Positions 11,150 through 19,683 of a stretch of DNA of 64,000 nt are shown piece after piece. The DNA lies in NCBI RefSeq assembly GCF_014197145.1, contig NZ_JACIEZ010000003.1, positions 434,001-498,000 on the forward strand, in the 5' to 3' direction. Each line of letters begins with the position of its first letter. Position 1 is the stretch's first letter. The DNA comes from Gellertiella hungarica. Lineage in GTDB: Bacteria > Pseudomonadota > Alphaproteobacteria > Rhizobiales > Rhizobiaceae. The position numbers and the translations under genes are program-made. The notes below the pieces were generated by a model that saw only the letters and a program-made list of their open reading frames with translations, was not told where the DNA came from and did no database searches.

Positions 11150-12274
11150 TCAGACCTCTCTTGGCTCTTGGCGCGCGCCGAAGCGCTTCTCCAGGCGGAT
11201 GACGAGCCATGCGACGAGCCCGAGGAACAGCCCCGAGAGCAGGAAGATGCCCGAGGTGCCGAGCATCGAGCCGATGACCTCCATGGAGAGATACAGAAGC
11301 TCGCCGGCGAAGACGACATAGCCGAGATAGCGGATCGCACCGTTGTCCCGGCCTTCAAGGGCGATACCCAGAACTGCAAAAGCGGCGGCGAGTATCGCCG
11401 GAACAGCCTCATGGAGGGCCGAGCTGTCGCTGCCGAAGAAGTTGCCCACGTCGATCTGCCAGAGCAGGAGACCCATGAGCGCCAGCACGAAGCTGTAAAA
11501 GGCCGGTGCCGGGCCTGCAGCGCGCGCCAGCCGGTGAAGCGGCGAGGCAGGCAGCGCGGCGGCGAGGAACAGCAGCGTCCCCACGACCGCGATCTGCCAG
11601 GCCGGCAAGCCGAGCCGGTGATCCACGTAGATGCGCGCCACCCAGGCGAGACCGACAAGATAGGAAAGATGCCGGGCGCGCATCGCCCCCGTATAGTAGG
11701 CGAGCGCCACCACCACCAGCGCCTGCACGGGCGTTGCAAAGAACCAGGGATCCGACACCACGAAATCGCTGTGATCGATCAGCAATCCGAACTGGAACCA
11801 GGAAAGGAGGCCGGCGAAATAGGTCAGCGGTGACGAGCGGAACAGCAGCGCCGAGACCGTGCACATGATGAACCAGACCAGATTGGCGGACAGGCCGTCT
11901 CCAGAGATATGGTACATTTGCGCGATCAACGCGATCGAGGCTCCGAACGTGGCGGTGCCGAGCACCAGGAAGATACCCGGCAGGTAATTGGAGCCCCTGA
12001 TCGCGGTGTAGGCGGCCGCGCCGTGGAATGCCCAGAGCGCCGCAAGCAGCAGCCCTACCCGCAACGTGCGCTCCATCCCCTCCCAGTTTGCCGCGACGAA
12101 CAGCAGGATCGCGGCCGCAATCAGCACCGCGGCAAGCATCATCAGCACGCGGCCGACCGTGAAACTGTGCGGCCGTGCGTCGTATTCCTGCATCAAGGCC
12201 TCTGCCGTCGCAGCCGGCAATAGCCCCTTTGCAACCCAAAGGTCGAAGTCTTTCTTCAGTCTGCCCCGATACAT
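11150..12274 (-). CDS. DUF2157 integral membrane protein
   Basis: This is a 374-residue polytopic protein. A soluble N-terminal segment of about 40 residues (YRGRLKKDFDLWVAKGLL) is the conserved DUF2157 region. It is followed by roughly ten hydrophobic helices, including RVLMMLAAVLIAAAILLFVA and SGIFLLSGLFLGLVAWLVI. It is the first gene of a two-gene unit with the GDYXXLXY protein. Function is unknown. The two families likely act together in the inner membrane, inferred from their recurrent pairing. Confidence 0.85.
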   Translation of the reverse strand: MYRGRLKKDFDLWVAKGLLPAATAEALMQEYDARPHSFTVGRVLMMLAAVLIAAAILLFVAANWEGMERTLRVGLLLAALWAFHGAAAYTAIRGSNYLPGIFLVLGTATFGASIALIAQMYHISGDGLSANLVWFIMCTVSALLFRSSPLTYFAGLLSWFQFGLLIDHSDFVVSDPWFFATPVQALVVVALAYYTGAMRARHLSYLVGLAWVARIYVDHRLGLPAWQIAVVGTLLFLAAALPASPLHRLARAAGPAPAFYSFVLALMGLLLWQIDVGNFFGSDSSALHEAVPAILAAAFAVLGIALEGRDNGAIRYLGYVVFAGELLYLSMEVIGSMLGTSGIFLLSGLFLGLVAWLVIRLEKRFGARQEPREV

Positions 12275-12600
12275 CGTGGTCCCCGCTTGTTTTGCCCGAC
12301 CCTAACGCAGTTGAAAGCAGGCTGAAAGCATCAGCTGCCCGAGAGAACCGCATTTGTTCGTTCCGGTGCAGTCCGTGCACAAAATTTCATCTGCAGCGAG
12401 CATGCGTTAAGCTTCCGGTAAGGATTTTGCGAGAAACTGGCAACAAGGCGAAAGATTGCGCCTTGATATGCATGAAGAGCATGTCTTTCTCCGCTTTTCC
12501 GGAGTTCGCGGCCCTTTTGATGCCGCGCAATGCGTCCTTTGTCTCCCAGTCCATTTCGCAGTGTGATCCACCGGATCTTGCGCGGGTTTTGCCATTTTTC
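12275..12600. other. intergenic region between DUF2157 and the small RNA
   Basis: No convincing gene is seen. Open frames here on both strands lack a ribosome-binding site, codon bias or recognisable protein features. The region should hold the promoter of the DUF2157 gene (minus) and of the small RNA (plus), but I could not resolve a clear -35/-10 pair for either. Confidence 0.5.
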
Positions 12601-12604
12601 ACTG

Positions 12605-12755
12605 CACCGGATGGCCAGTCCGGTGTCTGCGACCGCCTTTCGAAGCTCCCTTCTCCTCCCGGGCGAGCTTCGACGCCGGCCGGATCCCCTCCTCCTCCCG
12701 GGGCCGGCCTCAACTAGAAGCCCTTCGGCGAATGGCGCCGAAGGGCTTTTTTTTT
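12605..12755 (+). ncRNA. putative trans-acting small RNA with two anti-Shine-Dalgarno loops (ar14/'cuckoo'-like)
   Basis: Three strong plus-strand hairpins follow one another. Hairpin 1: TCGAAGCTC (12640-12648) with GAGCTTCGA (12665-12673), loop containing CTCCTCCC. Hairpin 2: GGCCGG plus CCCC (12678-12689) with GGGG plus CCGGCC (12700-12709), loop CCTCCTCCC. Hairpin 3 is an intrinsic terminator. An optional 5' hairpin CACCGGA/TCCGGTG spans 12605-12625. Paired loops presenting CCUCCUCCC are the hallmark of the rhizobial ar14 family and the related 'cuckoo'/CcsR RNAs of Rhodobacter. They are thought to target ribosome-binding sites or titrate a regulator. The 5' end is uncertain (about 12600-12635). 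Two DUF1127 genes follow, as in the Rhodobacter context. Confidence 0.65.
12718..12755 (+). terminator. intrinsic terminator of the putative small RNA
   Basis: AAGCCCTTCGGCG (12718-12730) pairs perfectly with CGCCGAAGGGCTT (12736-12748) around a 5-nt loop and runs into nine consecutive T residues. No protein gene immediately upstream needs it, which supports an RNA gene here. Confidence 0.88.
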
Positions 12756-12917
12756 CACACCCATTCCGGGGAAATACGTAGGGAAAACCCCTTGTTTTTA
12801 CTCCTGGGGCCAAAAAGTGGCGGCGTAGAGCGGGGAATCGACGGTTTATGACAGCAAAATGGCGTTAAATCCTCCCCGTTATGCGCTTCTCGCATAGGTG
12901 ACATGAGAGATACGCGC

Positions 12918-12946
12918 TGTTCATTTTGTGCGTCGCAACATATAAC
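12918..12946 (+). promoter_or_regulatory. possible promoter of first DUF1127 gene
   Basis: TATAAC at 12941-12946 is a fair -10 box. The hexamer 17 bp upstream (TGTTCA, 12918-12923) is only a weak -35. Spacing to the gene start at 13013 allows a leader of about 60 nt. Confidence 0.3.
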
Positions 12947-13012
12947 CGGCTCAACGAATTCGGCAGGCGCACCCAAGACCGCCGCCACAACAAGTGTAGA
13001 AGGAAGACGAAA

Positions 13013-13159
13013 ATGAACATCGCACGCAGCTTCAGCAACTGGCGCAAGTACCGTCAGACCGTCAACGAACTCGGCCGCATGTCCAACCGCGAACTGCACG
13101 ACCTGGGTATCCACCGCTCGGAAATCCGTCGCGTCGCCAAGGAAGCCGTCGGCATCTGA
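13013..13159 (+). CDS. DUF1127 (YjiS-like) small basic protein 1
   Basis: This is a 48-residue, arginine-rich protein. The sequence FSNWRKYRQTVNELGRMSNR followed by ELHDLGIHRSEIRRVAKEA is the DUF1127 signature ('W..YR.t...L..ms.reL.DiGi.R.dI..'). An upstream-extended frame exists, but the ATG at 13013 has AGAAGGAAG just upstream and starts the family domain. In Rhodobacter a DUF1127 protein (CcaF1) is co-transcribed with CcsR small RNAs and acts as an RNA-binding protein. The same pairing here is suggestive only. Confidence 0.9.
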   Translation: MNIARSFSNWRKYRQTVNELGRMSNRELHDLGIHRSEIRRVAKEAVGI

Positions 13160-13170
13160 TTTTGCCCCGT

Positions 13171-13189
13171 GATCGTCGATCAGACGATC
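13171..13189 (+). repeat. 7-bp inverted repeat downstream of DUF1127 gene 1
   Basis: GATCGTC (13171-13177) and GACGATC (13183-13189) are perfect inverted copies around GATCA. The repeat lies between the stop codon and the intrinsic terminator, so it would form a 3'-UTR hairpin. Confidence 0.45.
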
Positions 13190-13217
13190 GATCTGGGTTT
13201 GAAATACGGTAAAATGG

Positions 13218-13248
13218 AAGCGCCCCACCTCGGGGCGCTTTCTTTTTT
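13218..13248 (+). terminator. intrinsic terminator after DUF1127 gene 1
   Basis: AAGCGCCCC (13218-13226) pairs with GGGGCGCTT (13232-13240) around ACCTC, followed by TCTTTTTT. Confidence 0.88.
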
Positions 13249-13580
13249 GCCGCTATCCTGCAAAACGGCTTACATCAGGCCTTGCGAATGAATGACGCGA
13301 TCCCGATAAAGCGACACTGTCGTTTTGTTCGGATTGCGACTTGTGGATCCATGGAAAAGACGCAAATACGCCTCCATTCGTCCCTTGTTCCGGATTAGAA
13401 GATCGCCAACCGCCAAGCGAGCCGTTCCTCCCCGGACGTTGCACTAACCGGCCATCCGGAAATTGCATATCAGCTTGGCGAATATTGCAGTGCACATCAC
13501 TCCTGTACGAGTGTATAAGAAACACAACGAAACGATGAAGCGCAGCGCTTCAAGACCGAACTGAACGAAGGATGACGACC
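13249..13580. other. intergenic region between the two DUF1127 genes
   Basis: No gene was recognised over about 330 bp. The segment just upstream of the second DUF1127 gene (13480-13520) is the most AT-rich and contains TATAAG at 13514-13519, a possible -10 element without a convincing -35. Independent transcription of gene 2 is implied by the terminator at 13218-13248. Confidence 0.4.
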
Positions 13581-13724
13581 ATGAACCCGATTCGCGCAGC
13601 AAAGAACTGGATCAACTACCGCCGCACCCTGAACGAGCTGGGCTCGCTCTCGAACCAGACCCTCAATGACATCGGCATCACCCGCCATGACATCCGCTCC
13701 ATCGCGGCTCGCAATTTCCGTTAA
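13581..13724 (+). CDS. DUF1127 (YjiS-like) small basic protein 2
   Basis: This is a 47-residue protein, too short for usual ORF cut-offs. It begins MNPIRAAKNWINYRR and continues TLNELGSLSNQTLNDIGITR, the same DUF1127 pattern as the gene 420 bp upstream. GAAGGATGACGACC precedes the ATG. The two copies are clearly paralogous (W..YR.T.NELG.LSN) but diverge at both ends. It has its own intrinsic terminator, so it is probably a single-gene transcript. Confidence 0.9.
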   Translation: MNPIRAAKNWINYRRTLNELGSLSNQTLNDIGITRHDIRSIAARNFR

Positions 13725-13756
13725 TCGCGCCGGTCACGCGTAGCGATTACCGAAAG

Positions 13757-13781
13757 ACGGCGCCCTTGAGGCGCCGTTTTT
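13757..13781 (+). terminator. intrinsic terminator after DUF1127 gene 2
   Basis: ACGGCGCC (13757-13764) pairs with GGCGCCGT (13770-13777) around CTTGA, followed by a T run. Confidence 0.85.
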
Positions 13782-13829
13782 GATTCCGGGCAATTGGAAC
13801 GCCCCGCGGCCCGTGATATGGAGCCGCTC

Positions 13830-15251
13830 ATGACAGATCACAGCCTTCACAAACCCATTCACGTCATTGGCGGCGGCCTCGCCGGATCGGAAGCCGCCTG
13901 GCAGATTGCCGAGGCCGGCATACCCGTCATCCTTCACGAGATGCGCGGCGTGCGCGGCACCGATGCGCACAAGACCGACGGTCTGGCGGAGCTCGTCTGC
14001 TCCAACTCGTTCCGCTCCGACGATGCGACGAGCAACGCCGTCGGGGTCATTCATGCGGAAATGCGCATGGCCGGATCCCTGATCATGCGGGCGGCGGATG
14101 CCAATCAGGTCCCCGCCGGCGGCGCGCTGGCGGTCGATCGGGAGGGTTTTTCGGAAGCGGTGACGAAGGCCATAAGCACTCACCCGCTGATTACCGTCTC
14201 CCGCGAGGAGATCCAGGGGCTGCCGCCTGCCGATTGGGACAACACCATCATTGCGACCGGTCCGCTGACATCGCCTTCCCTTGCCGAAGCCATTCGTGCG
14301 GAGACGGGAGAGGACGCCCTCGCCTTTTTCGATGCCATCGCGCCTATCGTCCACCGCGAGAGCATCAACATGGACGTCTGCTGGTATCAGTCGCGCTACG
14401 ACAAGGTCGGGCCCGGCGGCAACGGCAAGGACTACATCAACTGCCCGATGGACGAGGCGCAGTACAATGCCTTTGTCGATGCATTGATTGCCGGCGATGC
14501 TGTTGGCTTCAAGGAGTGGGAAGGCACGCCCTATTTCGACGGATGCCTGCCGATCGAGGTCATGGCCGAGCGCGGCCGCGAAACGCTGCGGCATGGACCG
14601 ATGAAGCCGATGGGCCTTACCAATGCCCATAACCCGACCGTCAAGCCCTATGCCGTGGTGCAACTTCGCCAGGACAATGCCCTCGGCACGCTCTACAATA
14701 TGGTCGGCTTTCAGACGAAGCTGAAATACGGGGCCCAGGCAGACATCTTCCGGATGATTCCCGGGCTGGAGAATGCGGAATTCGCCCGGCTCGGCGGCCT
14801 TCACCGCAACACTTATATCCAGTCGCCCATCCTGCTCGCTCCGACGCTTGCGCTGCGCAAGCGGCCGGGCCTGCGGTTTGCCGGACAGATTACCGGCTGC
14901 GAAGGCTATGTGGAAAGCGCTAGCATCGGCCTTCTCGCCGGGCGTTTCGCTGCAGCAGAGCGCATGGGCCGGACGCCGTCGACGCCCCCTGCCGCATCGG
15001 CGCTCGGAGCCCTGCTCAACCACATTACCGGCGGACACATCGTTTCGGATGACGAGCCGGGCAAGCGGTCTTTCCAGCCGATGAACATCAATTTCGGACT
15101 GTTCCCGGAGCTCGAGCCTGGCGCCATGGTGCGTCCGGAAGGCTCGAAGCGGTTGCGCGGCAAGGAAAAAACCGTCTTCAAGCGCCAGCTTCTTGCAAAG
15201 CGGGCGCTCGAGGCCTGCAGGGAATGGCTGGATCGGGGTCTGTTCGCCTGA
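13830..15251 (+). CDS. trmFO: methylenetetrahydrofolate-tRNA (uracil-54-C5-)-methyltransferase
   Basis: TrmFO is an FAD-dependent enzyme that forms ribothymidine-54 in the T-loop of tRNAs using methylene-tetrahydrofolate. The 473-residue protein starts with a Rossmann FAD motif ([14 protein letters not shown]). Family-defining blocks follow: [26 protein letters not shown]-like text, [37 protein letters not shown] and HITGGH. The ATG at 13830 is favoured over an in-frame upstream codon because the Rossmann motif then sits near residue 14. It is convergent with the gene at 15287. Confidence 0.95.
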   Translation: MTDHSLHKPIHVIGGGLAGSEAAWQIAEAGIPVILHEMRGVRGTDAHKTDGLAELVCSNSFRSDDATSNAVGVIHAEMRMAGSLIMRAADANQVPAGGALAVDREGFSEAVTKAISTHPLITVSREEIQGLPPADWDNTIIATGPLTSPSLAEAIRAETGEDALAFFDAIAPIVHRESINMDVCWYQSRYDKVGPGGNGKDYINCPMDEAQYNAFVDALIAGDAVGFKEWEGTPYFDGCLPIEVMAERGRETLRHGPMKPMGLTNAHNPTVKPYAVVQLRQDNALGTLYNMVGFQTKLKYGAQADIFRMIPGLENAEFARLGGLHRNTYIQSPILLAPTLALRKRPGLRFAGQITGCEGYVESASIGLLAGRFAAAERMGRTPSTPPAASALGALLNHITGGHIVSDDEPGKRSFQPMNINFGLFPELEPGAMVRPEGSKRLRGKEKTVFKRQLLAKRALEACREWLDRGLFA

Positions 15252-15286
15252 GCGAACCTGCGGATGAGATGAACTGAGGTGCCGGC

Positions 15287-15748
15287 CTAGCTGCCGGCCC
15301 TGCTCGCCATGGCCACCTTGCCGGCCTCCGGCACGTAATTTCCGAGCAGCCACAGGGAAACTTCCGCCGCATCCTGCGGGCTTGGAAACACGAAGGTCCC
15401 GCTCAGATGGGCGGCATCGGCAAAGTCGATGCGAAGGCCCTTGCCGTCGGGCGTGCCAGCGACATGCACCGTTCCCGGCTCGATCAAATGGCAACCATAG
15501 TGACCGCGCATGTTGCGCATGAATCCTGCCTTGTTGTCATGCAGGCGAACGAAGAGCACCTCGCCATCGGCGGTCGCATGCAGCTGGCGGATGGCTTCGT
15601 TGGGGAAGGCGCGGCCGAACTCGAGGATGGCCGCACCCGTATCGCGGAAGCCCCTCTCCTCGTTCTTCTCGCCCAGCCGGTTGGCCGCATAGGCGGCCCA
15701 GAGGACCGCAGCCATCAGGATTGCCCAGGTCACCATGCCGAACGTCAT
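15287..15748 (-). CDS. hypothetical membrane-anchored protein
   Basis: This 153-residue protein belongs to no family I can name. Residues 1-22 (MTFGMVTWAILMAAVLWAAYAA) form one hydrophobic segment, likely a signal anchor. The remainder is a soluble mixed alpha/beta region ending NYVPEAGKVAMASRAGS. The start is ATG at 15746-15748, with GGAGCTTGA just upstream on the coding strand. It is convergent with trmFO (35 bp between stops) and lies downstream of the phytoene-synthase-like gene, 87 bp away. The reading frame matches local codon use. Confidence 0.7.
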   Translation of the reverse strand: MTFGMVTWAILMAAVLWAAYAANRLGEKNEERGFRDTGAAILEFGRAFPNEAIRQLHATADGEVLFVRLHDNKAGFMRNMRGHYGCHLIEPGTVHVAGTPDGKGLRIDFADAAHLSGTFVFPSPQDAAEVSLWLLGNYVPEAGKVAMASRAGS

Positions 15749-15835
15749 TCAAGCTCCTCCATATGCCGCTTCTCAGAGAGAACGCCTGCTGTGCGTTAAC
15801 AGACGAAACTTGCACGTGACTGGCAAGTGGCCACC

Positions 15836-16690
15836 TCAGAAGCGACGGCGCCAGAGCATCAAGGCCATGAAAAGCTGCCGGCGCCATTGCGGTGCACGCA
15901 GGCCTCCCTCAAGCGCCAGTGCGGGGGAGCGCGCTGCCTTGTCGAGAACCCGCCGCACAAGCGCCACGGGCAGATAGGCGGGCACAAGCCTTTCCGGAAG
16001 GCTGGATCCCGCAGGCAATGTCCGTCGCAGGTGATCGAGTCCGAGGCCCGCAAAAGCTTCGATGGCCGCCGACAGCCGTGGCTTGTCCGTGCCGGCGAGG
16101 AATGCCTCACGATCGAGGCCGGTCGCCGCGAGTATCTCGCGCGGGACCAGCACCTGGCCCCGGGCCCTATGAACCGGCAGCAGCAGCAGGGCGCCGGCCA
16201 CCGCCTGTGCGACCCCCGCATGCCCGGCCGTTTCCGCCTGACCCAGAGCCGCTTCCGGATCGAGGACCAGGCTTACCAGCTGGATGAGCGCCGAAGCCGT
16301 TTCCCCCGCATAGCCTTCGAAGGCCTGAACGCTTTCCATCGGGTCGTCGTAGAGGTCGAAGATGCGCGCCTCGCTCATGGCAACCAGCGGGGCGACGGGA
16401 AGCTTGTAGGTGCGGACGGCTTCGAGAAGTTCGGCTGCGAGGGGGTTCGCCTCGCTGGAGCCATGGGCGCTGCCCTCGAGCAGATCGCGCCAGTATTGCA
16501 GGCGCACCTCTCCCGGAAGAGGTTCCCGGACCAGATCCCTCACCCGCGCCAGTTCGGCATGATAGGCATAGAGTGCGGCGAGCGGCCGTCTCTTGTCCTC
16601 CGGCGACAGGAGAACCGCCAGATAGCGGTCGACATCCGTCTCCCTGAGACCGGCAAGGGTGATGGCGGCGTTGTCCGATGGCTCTGCCAT
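15836..16690 (-). CDS. squalene/phytoene synthase-family protein (NDUFAF6-like)
   Basis: This 284-residue protein has the trans-isoprenyl diphosphate synthase fold. Recognisable blocks are ALYAYHAELARVRDLVREP, LQYWRDLL and FDLYDDPME, the last an altered first aspartate-rich motif. There is no carotenoid or hopanoid context. Instead it follows a Mth938-like gene by 3 bp in the secDF unit. Mitochondrial NDUFAF6, a complex I assembly factor, belongs to this branch of the superfamily. A role in respiratory-complex or membrane-protein assembly is therefore an inference; true squalene/phytoene synthase activity is the alternative. Confidence 0.8.
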   Translation of the reverse strand: MAEPSDNAAITLAGLRETDVDRYLAVLLSPEDKRRPLAALYAYHAELARVRDLVREPLPGEVRLQYWRDLLEGSAHGSSEANPLAAELLEAVRTYKLPVAPLVAMSEARIFDLYDDPMESVQAFEGYAGETASALIQLVSLVLDPEAALGQAETAGHAGVAQAVAGALLLLPVHRARGQVLVPREILAATGLDREAFLAGTDKPRLSAAIEAFAGLGLDHLRRTLPAGSSLPERLVPAYLPVALVRRVLDKAARSPALALEGGLRAPQWRRQLFMALMLWRRRF

Positions 16691-16693
16691 CGC

Positions 16694-17080
16694 TCACACC
16701 GCAATCAGCGCGGCGGCCACCGCGCGGGATTCGGCCAGCATGATGTTGTAGGTGCGCACCGCCGCCCCCGTGCTCATGGGGTCGCTGCCGATGCCCTTTT
16801 CCCGCAGCGCCGCCTTCAGCGCCGCAGGAAGAGGCACGAGGCTCCTGCCGGTTCCCACCAGCAGCACCTCGATGCCCTCGGCTTCCGCAATCACGCGGGC
16901 GAAAAGGTCCGGTGTCAGAGCGGCCCCCTCCTCGGCGTCCCAGCCATGGATGCCGGACGGCAGGCACAGGATCGATCCCCGGTGCGACATGTCGGCAAAG
17001 CGGAAACCGCCATTGCCATAGGCATCTATCGGTGCACGGCCCGGAAAGTGAGCCTGCCGGATTTCGATCCCCCGCGCCAT
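16694..17080 (-). CDS. Mth938-like (DUF498) protein, NDUFAF3 homologue
   Basis: This 128-residue soluble protein of the Mth938/NDUFAF3 family is recognised by IDAYGNGGFRF, HRGSILCLPSGIHGW, EVLLVGTGRSLVPLP and the C-terminal TGAAVRTYNIMLAESRAVAA. In mitochondria NDUFAF3 helps assemble complex I, and neighbourhood with secDF in bacteria is a known feature of the family. Its ATG overlaps the secDF stop by one base (TGATG), indicating translational coupling. The bacterial function is unproven. Confidence 0.87.
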   Translation of the reverse strand: MARGIEIRQAHFPGRAPIDAYGNGGFRFADMSHRGSILCLPSGIHGWDAEEGAALTPDLFARVIAEAEGIEVLLVGTGRSLVPLPAALKAALREKGIGSDPMSTGAAVRTYNIMLAESRAVAAALIAV

Positions 17081-19632
17081 CAGACCGCCGCTTCGCCGAC
17101 ATCGGGCGTCTTGGCGTCCTCTTCCTTCTGGAAGACATCAGGACGGAGCCGGAAGGCGATGAGCACCGGCGCCGCGATGTAGATGGAGGAGAAAGTGCCA
17201 ACGGCCACGCCGAAGAGCATTGCGAAGGTGAACGAGCGGATAACCTCGCCGCCGAAGAGATAGAGCCCCAGAAGAGCGATCAGGGTCGTTGCCGACGTGA
17301 GGATGGTACGCGACAGCGTGGTGTTGATCGACGTGTCGATCAGCACCGGAAGCGGCATCTTCTTGAACCGGCGCAGGTTCTCGCGCATGCGGTCATACAC
17401 CACCACCGTGTCGTTCAGCGAATAGCCGACGATGGTCAGGATGGCCGCGATACTGGTGAGATTGAATTCCGCGCCCGTGAAGACGAAGAGGCCGAGGGTC
17501 AGGATCACGTCGTGCAGCGTGGCGATGATCGCGCCCAGCGCAAACTGCCACTCGAAGCGCACCCAGATGTAGATCAGGATGGCCGCCAGCGACGCCAGAA
17601 CGCCCAGCGTTGCCATGGTGGTCAGCTCGCCCGAAACGGACGGTCCGACGACCTCCACGCGACGGAACTCGTAGGTATCCTCGAGTTCGCTGCGGATCAG
17701 GTTCACGGCCGATTGCTCGGCGTTCTCCCCGCCCTCCTGGGCCTGGACGCGAACCAGCGCACTTGCCGGATCGCCGAAACCCTGGGCCTGGATTTCGCCG
17801 AGGTTGAGCTCGCTCAGGCGCTCGCGGATGTCGCCCAGATCGGCGTCGCCCTGCTTCGCCTTCAGCTCGATGATCGAACCGCCCTTGAAGTCGATGCCGA
17901 GATTGAGGCCAATCGTTGCAAAGCCCACGACCGAGGCCAGCGAGAGCACCGCCGTCACGATGAAGGTGTAGCGGCGGAAGCCCATGAAGCCGATGTTGGT
18001 TCCGTCGAACATGCCGGTGCGTACGCCCTTCGGCAGGTGCTTGGGACGGCTGCGCCGAACCCAGAAGGCCACCATGCCGCGGCTGAGGCTGTAAGCGGCG
18101 AAAACGGTCGTGATGATACCGATGGACAGCGTCACGGCAAAGCCGCGGACGGGGCCGGTGCCCATGTAGAACAGGATCACGGCAGCAATCAGCGTGGTGA
18201 CGTTGGCGTCGATGATGGTGCCCCAGGCACGTTCGAAGCCGATGTCGAGAGCCTGGACGAAACTGCGGCCATTGCGCACTTCTTCGCGAACGCGCTCGTA
18301 GATCAGAACGTTGGAGTCCACCGCCTGACCCATGGTCAGAACGATGCCGGCGATGCCTGGCAGCGTCAGCGTCGCTCCGATCATGCTCAGCAGGGCCATG
18401 ATCAGCAGCAGGTTCGCGATGAGCGCGATGTTGGCGATCAGGCCGAGGAAGCCATAGAAGAAGAACATGAAGAGGAATACGGCAACCGCCGAGATGATCG
18501 ACGCCACGAGCCCTGCCGAAATGGAGTCGGCGCCGAGGCTCGGGCCAACGGTGCGTTCTTCCACGACGGTCAGCGTGGCCGGGAGTGCACCCGCGCGCAG
18601 AAGCACGGCGAGGTCGTTGGCGGTTTCAACCGTGAAGTTGCCCGAGATCTGGCCCGAGCCGCCGATGATCGGTTCGTTGATGCGCGGAGCGGAAATGACC
18701 TGGTTGTCGAGAATGATGGCGAAGGGCTTGCCGACATTCTGCTGAGTCGCCTCGGCAAAGCGCAGTGCCCCCTTCGAGTTGAAGCGGAAGCTGACGACCG
18801 GTTCGCTGTTCTGCTGGTTGATGCTGGCCTGCGCATCGACAAGATCTTCGCCCGAGACCAGGACCCGCTTCTCGACCACATAGGGCACCGGCGGATCGTC
18901 CTGAGAGTAAAGCACCTCGGTTCCGGCCGGCGGGCGGCCATTGATGGCCTCCTGCACCGGGACGGAGAGGTCCACCATGCGGAAGGTCAGCTTGGCCGTC
19001 TGGTTCAGCAGCGCCTTGAGGCGCTGGGGATCCTGAAGGCCGGGCACCTGAACGATGATGCGGTCCTGACCCTGCCGCTGGATCAGGGGCTCGGTCGTGC
19101 CGAGTTCGTCGACGCGGCGGCGCACCACTTCGATGGACTGCGTGACGGCGGAGGTGATGCGATAATTGATGCCGTCATCGGTGATGTTGATCTTGAGAAG
19201 ACCGTCCTGGCCCTCCTCGAGCGTCGCCTCCTGAATGGACCCGCCGGTGAGGCCACCGACGCTCACCAGCGCGGTCAGGGGCTTCAGGGCCTCCTTCGCG
19301 GCCTCCACCTGGTTCACGTCGCTGATCCGCACCTGGACCGCCTGCCCCACACCGGCAAGCCCGGTGTAGCGGATGTTGGCCTGCCGAAGGTTCTGACGCA
19401 CATCGCCTACCGTCTGCTCAAGGCGCTCCTTGATGATGTCGGCGCGCTCGAGCTTGAGCATGATGTGCGATCCGCCCTGCAGATCGAGACCCAGCGTAAC
19501 GCGCTTGTGCGGCAGGAAGGACGGGAAGCGCGCCAGGAAATCGTCGCTGACCATGTTGGGCAGCACGACAACCAGGCTGGCAATCATCGTGAGCCAAATG
19601 GCGATGGTTTTCCACCGGGAGAAGTAAAGCAT
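17080..19632 (-). CDS. secDF: protein translocase subunit SecDF (fusion)
   Basis: This is a single 850-residue polypeptide combining SecD and SecF, which use the proton gradient to pull secreted proteins through SecYEG. The SecD half carries GLDLQGGSHIMLKLE after the first membrane helix, a large periplasmic P1 domain and a five-helix bundle with GIAGIVLTMGQAVDSNV. The SecF half begins near GLNLGIDFKGGSIIEL and ends with five helices (VGYSLNDTVVVYDRMREN). About twelve membrane helices are expected. It lies 51 bp downstream of yajC, as is usual. Confidence 0.96.
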   Translation of the reverse strand: MLYFSRWKTIAIWLTMIASLVVVLPNMVSDDFLARFPSFLPHKRVTLGLDLQGGSHIMLKLERADIIKERLEQTVGDVRQNLRQANIRYTGLAGVGQAVQVRISDVNQVEAAKEALKPLTALVSVGGLTGGSIQEATLEEGQDGLLKINITDDGINYRITSAVTQSIEVVRRRVDELGTTEPLIQRQGQDRIIVQVPGLQDPQRLKALLNQTAKLTFRMVDLSVPVQEAINGRPPAGTEVLYSQDDPPVPYVVEKRVLVSGEDLVDAQASINQQNSEPVVSFRFNSKGALRFAEATQQNVGKPFAIILDNQVISAPRINEPIIGGSGQISGNFTVETANDLAVLLRAGALPATLTVVEERTVGPSLGADSISAGLVASIISAVAVFLFMFFFYGFLGLIANIALIANLLLIMALLSMIGATLTLPGIAGIVLTMGQAVDSNVLIYERVREEVRNGRSFVQALDIGFERAWGTIIDANVTTLIAAVILFYMGTGPVRGFAVTLSIGIITTVFAAYSLSRGMVAFWVRRSRPKHLPKGVRTGMFDGTNIGFMGFRRYTFIVTAVLSLASVVGFATIGLNLGIDFKGGSIIELKAKQGDADLGDIRERLSELNLGEIQAQGFGDPASALVRVQAQEGGENAEQSAVNLIRSELEDTYEFRRVEVVGPSVSGELTTMATLGVLASLAAILIYIWVRFEWQFALGAIIATLHDVILTLGLFVFTGAEFNLTSIAAILTIVGYSLNDTVVVYDRMRENLRRFKKMPLPVLIDTSINTTLSRTILTSATTLIALLGLYLFGGEVIRSFTFAMLFGVAVGTFSSIYIAAPVLIAFRLRPDVFQKEEDAKTPDVGEAAV

Positions 19633-19683
19633 GTGTGTCTCGATTTCTTGACGCGTACGAAGGCCGACCGGAGGAGCGGCCCG

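Noticed and set aside
12578-12597. CTTG...CCATTTT as an RpoH promoter for the small RNA
   Set aside because: Both half-motifs look right, but the spacing between them is about 8 bp, too short for a heat-shock promoter.
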